This document shows positions 60,114 to 64,000 of a stretch of 64,000 nucleotides of DNA, in pieces. Position 1 is the stretch's first letter; the number at the start of each line of letters is the position of its first letter. The translations under genes and the position numbers were made by a program. The stretch comes from Eledone cirrhosa. Lineage: Eukaryota > Mollusca > Cephalopoda > Octopoda > Eledonidae. A model generated the notes under the pieces. The model was not told the DNA's origin. It did no database searches and worked only from the letters and a program-made list of their open reading frames with translations. The stretch covers positions 61,140,897 through 61,204,896 of the forward strand of contig OZ024747.1 in the NCBI GenBank assembly GCA_964016885.1, written 5' to 3'.

Positions 60114-60596
60114 CTACAGTTCTAATTTGCCATGTTTTACTTGAGAAAATGTTTCACTCACGATGCTGAAGTCAATTTTTTCAGCCAGTTCTCGCTCTAT
60201 GTACATCATTGCCAGAGCATTCAACCGCTCTTCACTCATCGTACTACGCAAATAATTCTTTATCAGTTTGAGCCTGCTGAAGGTTCGCTCAGCCTGCGCC
60301 GAGCTAACTGGAATAGTTATGAACATTTTGTATAAGGCAAACACGTTCGGATAGGCTCTATCTAAGTCATTAGAAATCATAAACGGAACGATCTCAGAAC
60401 TCGATATGGATTTATCTAAACACACTTCCTTGTAAAAATCTTTGAATGATAAATACTCATCGAAGATAGTGTCATTTTCGATGTCACCCTCGTAGAATTT
60501 CGCAAGATTATCGATTCTCTCTTTATTGCATGTGTCGTCGTCGTCGTCGAAGTGCGCCGGTATCAAGCACGAAAAATCCTTCACTAGACCGTGCAA
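60114..60596 (-). pseudogene. hAT transposase segment 4: C-terminal dimerisation domain
   Basis: Homologous reading starts at about 60,650 with ILDRIISSFNERF. The hAT dimerisation region occupies residues 80-145 counted from 60,596: AYPNVFALYKMFITIPVSSA, then ERTFSRLKLIKNYLRS with the probable third catalytic Glu in AERTFS, then ERLNALAMMYIER. Natural stop at 60,114. An acidic run (DDDDD) at residues 17-21 is encoded by a gtc triplet run. Confidence 0.93.
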
Positions 60597-60634
60597 GTCG
60601 GCAAAACGTTCGTTAAAGCTACTAATGATTCTAT

Positions 60635-60901
60635 CTAGGATAGTGAAATAAACTTAAGTTTAAAATGCTGACGTATCGCCTCATGGGGTTTGCCACTGGC
60701 ATTTTCGTCATGAAAACGCTTCTTTTTTCTTTTCCGTTTTTCTGTTGTAAACTCTGGTTCAACTTGACATTGCTCGGCGAGATTTTTAGCGTCTGCTAAT
60801 GTTCGGTCAAAATATTCATTTGAGCGGATTTCTTCAATTTCTTTTACTACATTTTTAATCATGACGTCTGCGGAATATAAGTCGATAGCCTCCTTCTGCA
60901 A
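60635..60901 (-). pseudogene. hAT transposase segment 3: insertion domain
   Basis: LQKEAIDLYSADVMIKNVV continues directly from segment 2 in another frame, then a basic stretch (TEKRKRKKKRFH) that may act as a nuclear localisation signal, then HFKLKF before the third shift. Read from a TTG, so no independent start exists. Confidence 0.85.
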
Positions 60902-61992
60902 ATATTGTGCAGCTTTTTAAGTAAATTCTGAAAAAACTTCAACATGAAAATGAATTCAAACTTGCTCACATTTAGTAGCAAACCTCTGGCCTCAGCTAAT
61001 ACTTTCGGAGAAGTGTTGCGAACATCCCCACTTACTATCCTCTCTAGTGCACTCATTACTGCCGGTAAGTTGTTAATGGTAGCCTCTACAGCCTGAATAT
61101 GACTAAACCAGCGGGTATCTGAGAGTCTTTTTAATGTTAATACCGTTGAAGTCAATAGTTTTTCTTGTTCTTCTTCGAGGATTTTCAGCCTTGGCAAGCT
61201 TGATGTTAAGAAAACATACAGGCTCTCCAATGTACCAAAAAATAATTTACCATCCATTGACGATTGGCTAGCATCGATTAACACCAAGTTCAGGTTATGA
61301 GCACAACAATGGACGTAAACAGCTTTCGAAGAGCATCCCTCTTTAACTCTAGCCTGAAGCCCAGAAATATGGCCGGACATATTCGACGCTCCGTCGTAAG
61401 CTTGTCCCCTAATATATTGAGCATCCAAGGAAAGATCCTGGAAAAGAACTTTCACAAGCGTATCGAAAAATGATTCAGCGGCTGCTGATTTTAGTTCACA
61501 AAATGACAGGAAACGCTCCTGTGCGTGGCCACTTTTCGATACATATCGCAGTGACACAGAGCATTGATCCTGATGCGAAATGTCTATTGTGGAATCGACG
61601 ATGACTGAATAGTATTTTGCCGCTTTCACTTCCGTGATTATTTGTTGAGTACATTCGTTCGCCAGGCATTCTATGAATTCGTTTTGTAATTTTGGACTTA
61701 AGTACATAGGCTGTCTTTTAGTGCGCCCAGGCGAGAAGAAATGGCTTTCCAAGATCGTATCATACTTGGCTATCAATTTCAACAATTCAATAAAGTTTCC
61801 TTCATTTTCTGATTTGGCGCCAAGTCCAGCATATTCCCTGTGACCTCTGAAGGCCAAGCCTTGTTTTGCGAGAAATAACGTACAATCAAGCAATCGCCCC
61901 AATATCTGGCGATTTCGTTCAATTCGCTTCTTCTCTTCATGGATGAAGTTATCGATCACCGTTTTATTTGCGTCCAAACGATATTTTGTCAT
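60859..61992 (-). pseudogene. hAT transposase segment 2: DUF4371 and RNase H-like core
   Basis: Longest readable part, 377 codons, plus about 20 in-frame codons upstream of its first Met (INAQKQYF). DUF4371-type motif LGRLLDCTLFLAKQGLAFRG at residues 31-50. RNase H-like fold: VDST with the first catalytic Asp at 133, YDGASNMSG with the second Asp at 200, and the conserved CCAHNLNLVL at 229-238. RWFSH is at 294-298, entering the helical insertion. The last ~14 residues (RRRLSTYIPQTS) are out of frame owing to the second shift. Confidence 0.92.
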
Positions 61993-62032
61993 GAAGTATT
62001 GCTTTTGTGCATTGATGTGAATGGTACTTTTC

Positions 62033-62254
62033 TCATGATTGGCAATTTTTTCGATTCCCTTTTTGACCAGACGACTCGCCGGAAATTCCGGCAGTTACAT
62101 TGGTTTGGGATGCGTCACTACTTGTTGACAAAGACAGTTGACTTTTCAGAAAACTTGTGATTAGATGACATTTCTTTGCAGATTCTTCCCTGGCAGCTTG
62201 TCTAGCTTCTTTCCTCTTTGTTGCTCCAGTTTTGTAATTTTTTTTAGGCAACAT
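62033..62254 (-). pseudogene. hAT transposase segment 1: N-terminus
   Basis: Begins MLPKKNYKTGATKRKEARQ, a basic start typical of ZMYM1-like hAT proteins (K-x-K/Y-x-S/T-G-x-x-K-R-K). The frame runs 73 codons to a stop at 62,033 caused by the first frameshift. Upstream in-frame continuation was not needed; the Met at 62,252-62,254 is the natural start. Confidence 0.8.
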
Positions 62255-62655
62255 TCTTAATGAGCACTATATTGACACAGTTGGAATAATGCAATTCGCT
62301 TGATTTGATATTCAACACCGAAGAATGTAAAACACGTCAAATAATCGACGAAAAACAAAACATAGAGCAAAAGTCCAGGAAATATATATATATATATAAC
62401 AGATTAATCTACCGGAGTAAACGGTAGTGTCGAATCCGTATAGAGAACTCAATGTAATCCAAATGTGGAAAAATCATAAAAAATACATGTAGTTAATTAA
62501 TAATGTAAAACAATTGGAAGACAGAGTCAAAATAAGACATTGAAAAATTAAATAAAGAACATGTTCTTCCTATTAAAATTGATTTACACTTTAACAGACG
62601 ATCGCTTCAAGGGATCAGATATTGGCATGTGTATTTTCATTAAGATATATATATA
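62255..62655. other. hAT 5' arm, inner part, no gene seen
   Basis: AT-rich non-coding DNA upstream of the transposase start, with a (TA)9-like run at 62,381-62,398. It may contain the element's promoter, but no motif is clear enough to annotate. Confidence 0.45.
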
Positions 62656-62833
62656 TCTCCTTTGGGAGCCCCTACATGGACACACTAGAAGAGGAAGACC
62701 AAGGTTAACATATGTTGATGCCCTAAGGACAGACACTGGTCTGTTGGAGATGCAGGATATGGCAGCGATAATGAGGGACAGAGACCGCTGGAGAGAACTC
62801 GTCCATGGATCTCGGGAATTTTACCCGCCTTAG
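62656..62833 (+). pseudogene. non-LTR retrotransposon C-terminal tail, nested in hAT
   Basis: The plus-strand frame ending at 62,833 contains WEPLHGHTRRGRPRLTYVD and then DRDRWRELVHGS before a natural TAG. The pattern (H-x-x-R-G-R-P-x-x-T-Y-x-D ... D-R-x-x-W-R) is characteristic of the very C-terminus of CR1/RTE-like reverse transcriptases in molluscs and other animals. Only about 57 codons are element-derived; the open frame upstream of about 62,656 is unrelated. A (GATA)/(TA) tail follows. Confidence 0.8.
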
Positions 62834-62860
62834 ATAGATAGATAGATATATATATATTTT
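62831..62860 (+). repeat. (TAGA)n(TA)n tail of the nested LINE
   Basis: tagatagatagatagatata follows the LINE stop codon directly, as expected for a non-LTR element ending in a simple-repeat tail. Confidence 0.85.
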
Positions 62861-63416
62861 TTATATTTTACAAATTATACAAAGAAAATACAACATACCT
62901 CCACCGCTCTCTATTGTCAGTGTTGAATGAATATTACAAGAATAAAAAAACATATCAAAGTATAGAGGAACATTGACCGATGGTATTCATTGGCTGGTTT
63001 CTAAATCAACAAAATCTATCGGCTGAAAAGGAGATAACAGACGAAATTCAATGGAAAGCAGTTAGAGGATGAGGAGGAGGTGTTACAATAGAGGAAGACA
63101 ATTAGGTCAAAGTTTAGAGGAAGACAATTAGGTCAAAGTTCTGGACAGAATATGTAAGGACAGCATAATGTCAGATATCAAGTTACAACTTTAGAAAGTT
63201 CATGATGAGAACGAATATTTTATTCCAACTAAATATATATTTGTGTGTATATACTCATGCATAATTATACTTTTAATTAAATATTAGGTTAAAAAACTGA
63301 GTATCGAGAATAACATAAGCATGTATTACAACATTTCAAACAAAAAGAATAATATAGAATTTAGATATCAAATCATTTATATATATTTACAAATCAAAGA
63401 ATATAACAATCGGTTT
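62861..63416. other. AT-rich DNA in the hAT 5' arm, no gene seen
   Basis: No supported gene. Contains a short direct duplication (gaggaagacaattaggtcaaag at about 63,090 and 63,117, given here by position) and a TA/TG run near 63,230. Confidence 0.45.
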
Positions 63417-63641
63417 TTAATGAGATCCCTGTGATTGAGGCAAGGCTACTAATTTGTAAATGTTTGGTGTCAAAGCCGTTAGAGAGAGTCGTAAACCACC
63501 TCTTCTTTCTATATCAAGGCGATTTCCACTTTTTGAAAGCAGATGCATAACCCGACTGGAACCTGACTCAACTAAATAAGATGTGGAGAAAGCAAATAAA
63601 AAAAAATGTAACGCTTTTATTCGACTGAATATTCTCCACAC
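63417..63641 (-). pseudogene. ZBED5-like hAT transposase C-terminal remnant
   Basis: The minus-strand frame reads FSTSYLVESGSSRVMHLLSK, then NRLDIERRGGLRLSLTALTPNI, and ends QGSH before the stop. This order (STSYLVE-x-G-F/S-S-x-V, N-R-L-D-I-x-x-R-G-x-L-R-L, terminal QGSH) is the C-terminal dimerisation region of the ZBED5/Buster-like hAT proteins, a different lineage from the transposase at 60,114-62,254. About 65 codons remain; the rest is missing. Confidence 0.8.
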
Positions 63642-63863
63642 ATTTTTTAGATGCAGTTGCCATTTTATCCGAAATATTATATTCTTTAAATAAACAAGAA
63701 ATTGGTCTTAACTTCTAGTCTTATTAGAGATTAAGGGTTTTCTTTCAGTTGTAGTTAAGGATTCGTAATTACATGTGTAATAAGTTATGTGTTTAGAATT
63801 ATAGCCTCGGGGGCCCACCTAGATCGAGAGGAAAGCCAGGGGGGGAGGTCCCCCCTGCCCCCC

Positions 63864-63879
63864 GCTAGTTACGCCGGTG
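63864..63879. repeat. hAT terminal inverted repeat, right
   Basis: gctagttacgccggtg, preceded by a G/C-rich subterminal stretch (63,829-63,863) with paired gggggaggtcccccc. Confidence 0.9.
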
Positions 63880-63887
63880 GTGTGAGG
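63880..63887. repeat. hAT target-site duplication, right
   Basis: gtgtgagg, identical to 59,765-59,772. Confidence 0.93.
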
Positions 63888-63940
63888 TACTGTAGTGTGT
63901 GAGAGAGAGAGAGGTACTGTAGTGAAAGAGGGAGAGGTGT
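63880..63940 (+). repeat. gaggtactgtag minisatellite, right part
   Basis: Two more gaggtactgtag units and (GA)n after the hAT element, continuing the array left of 59,773 and then decaying into gaaagagggagaggtg. The final 60 bases of the window show nothing further. Confidence 0.85.
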
Positions 63941-64000
63941 TGTATATCATCAATATTATTTGACAAAGTGCCAGGTAATCCTTTCAAATAATGTTTATTC

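Larger units (their letters stand above)
60114..62254 (-). pseudogene. hAT transposase, ZMYM1-like, three frameshifts
   Basis: Total span 2,141 nt, about 713 codons, near the usual length of this family. Translation stays homologous throughout but changes frame three times: at about 62,046-62,070 (in an A/G-rich run), about 60,895-60,905 and about 60,642-60,658; the last two each look like a single lost base. No intron is needed to explain the breaks. The four readable parts are listed separately. The product would bind the element's ends and cut and rejoin DNA in the nucleus; this copy cannot encode a full protein. Recruitment as a host gene is unlikely given the breaks. Confidence 0.9.
59773..63879 (-). 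mobile_element. hAT DNA transposon, 4,107 bp, with nested insertions
   Basis: Bounded by 16-bp terminal inverted repeats: left cagtgacgtaactagc (59,773-59,788) and right gctagttacgccggtg (63,864-63,879), matching at 13 of 16 positions. Subterminal pieces (aaagccagggcggggg and gggggcccacc) also pair in inverted form. A perfect 8-bp duplication flanks it. The transposase lies on the minus strand at 60,114-62,254 and is broken. The 1.6-kb 5' arm carries a non-LTR fragment (62,656-62,860) and a second hAT remnant (63,417-63,641). The element inserted into a gaggtactgtag minisatellite. The transposase reads as the ZMYM1-like / DUF4371-containing hAT group. Confidence 0.92.

Noticed and set aside
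62561..62655. N-terminal part of the 90-codon frame around the nested LINE fragment
   Set aside because: The first ~32 codons are AT-rich and hydrophobic by chance; homology starts at the WEPLHGH motif.
59269..63940. Telomere-like repeat from the long GT-rich tract
   Set aside because: The unit contains gaggtactgtag and (TG)n, not ttaggg, and it continues on both sides of an internal transposon.

Overview
The window reads as animal, most likely cephalopod (octopus-like), nuclear DNA. The evidence is tRNA-headed SINEs whose 3' ends carry the gacgttaaac(gatg)n style tail I associate with cephalopod genomes, hAT and non-LTR elements with mollusc-like proteins, and a very high load of micro- and minisatellite DNA. 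The organism call rests on family recognition, not on a search. I see no intact host gene and no tRNA, rRNA, CRISPR or bacterial feature; nearly all long open frames are artefacts of repeats whose units lack stops.

Region 1 (1-47,660) is one giant satellite. Its base unit is 32 bp. About 80 copies of a short SINE 3'-tail cassette ending in (GAT)n interrupt it, always at the same point of the unit. Units and cassettes are arranged in larger, almost identical blocks: 7.2-7.3 kb, 6.77 kb, 2.4 kb, 2.75-2.83 kb and 2.0 kb. The last 2.3 kb (45,340-47,660) has no cassettes.

Region 2 (47,661-49,300) has a GGT/GAT triplet tract, then the 3' end of a non-LTR retrotransposon (minus strand) lying between two ATT/AAAT-type microsatellites.

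Region 3 (49,575-51,400) is a purine-rich and TG-rich minisatellite bracketed by diverged copies of one ~80-bp sequence, followed by (TA)n and a perfect 26-bp inverted repeat. A full tRNA-derived SINE lies at 51,590-51,930.

Region 4 (52,876-58,830) is a large inverted arrangement. A 48-bp minisatellite grown from a SINE body occurs twice in opposite orientation (about 12 and about 43 copies), each ending in the same SINE tail. The arms flank a 2.9-kb spacer with a SINE head, a small inverted-repeat element, a C24 run and a 151-bp tandem array.

Region 5 (58,860-64,000) is a (GTCT/TG)n and gaggtactgtag minisatellite split by a 4.1-kb hAT transposon with terminal inverted repeats and a perfect 8-bp target duplication. 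Its ZMYM1-like transposase is broken by three frameshifts. Nested in its 5' arm are a non-LTR 3' fragment and the C-terminus of a different, ZBED5-like, hAT transposase. Repeatedly, transposon pieces (mainly SINE tails) have been turned into, or trapped in, tandem arrays.
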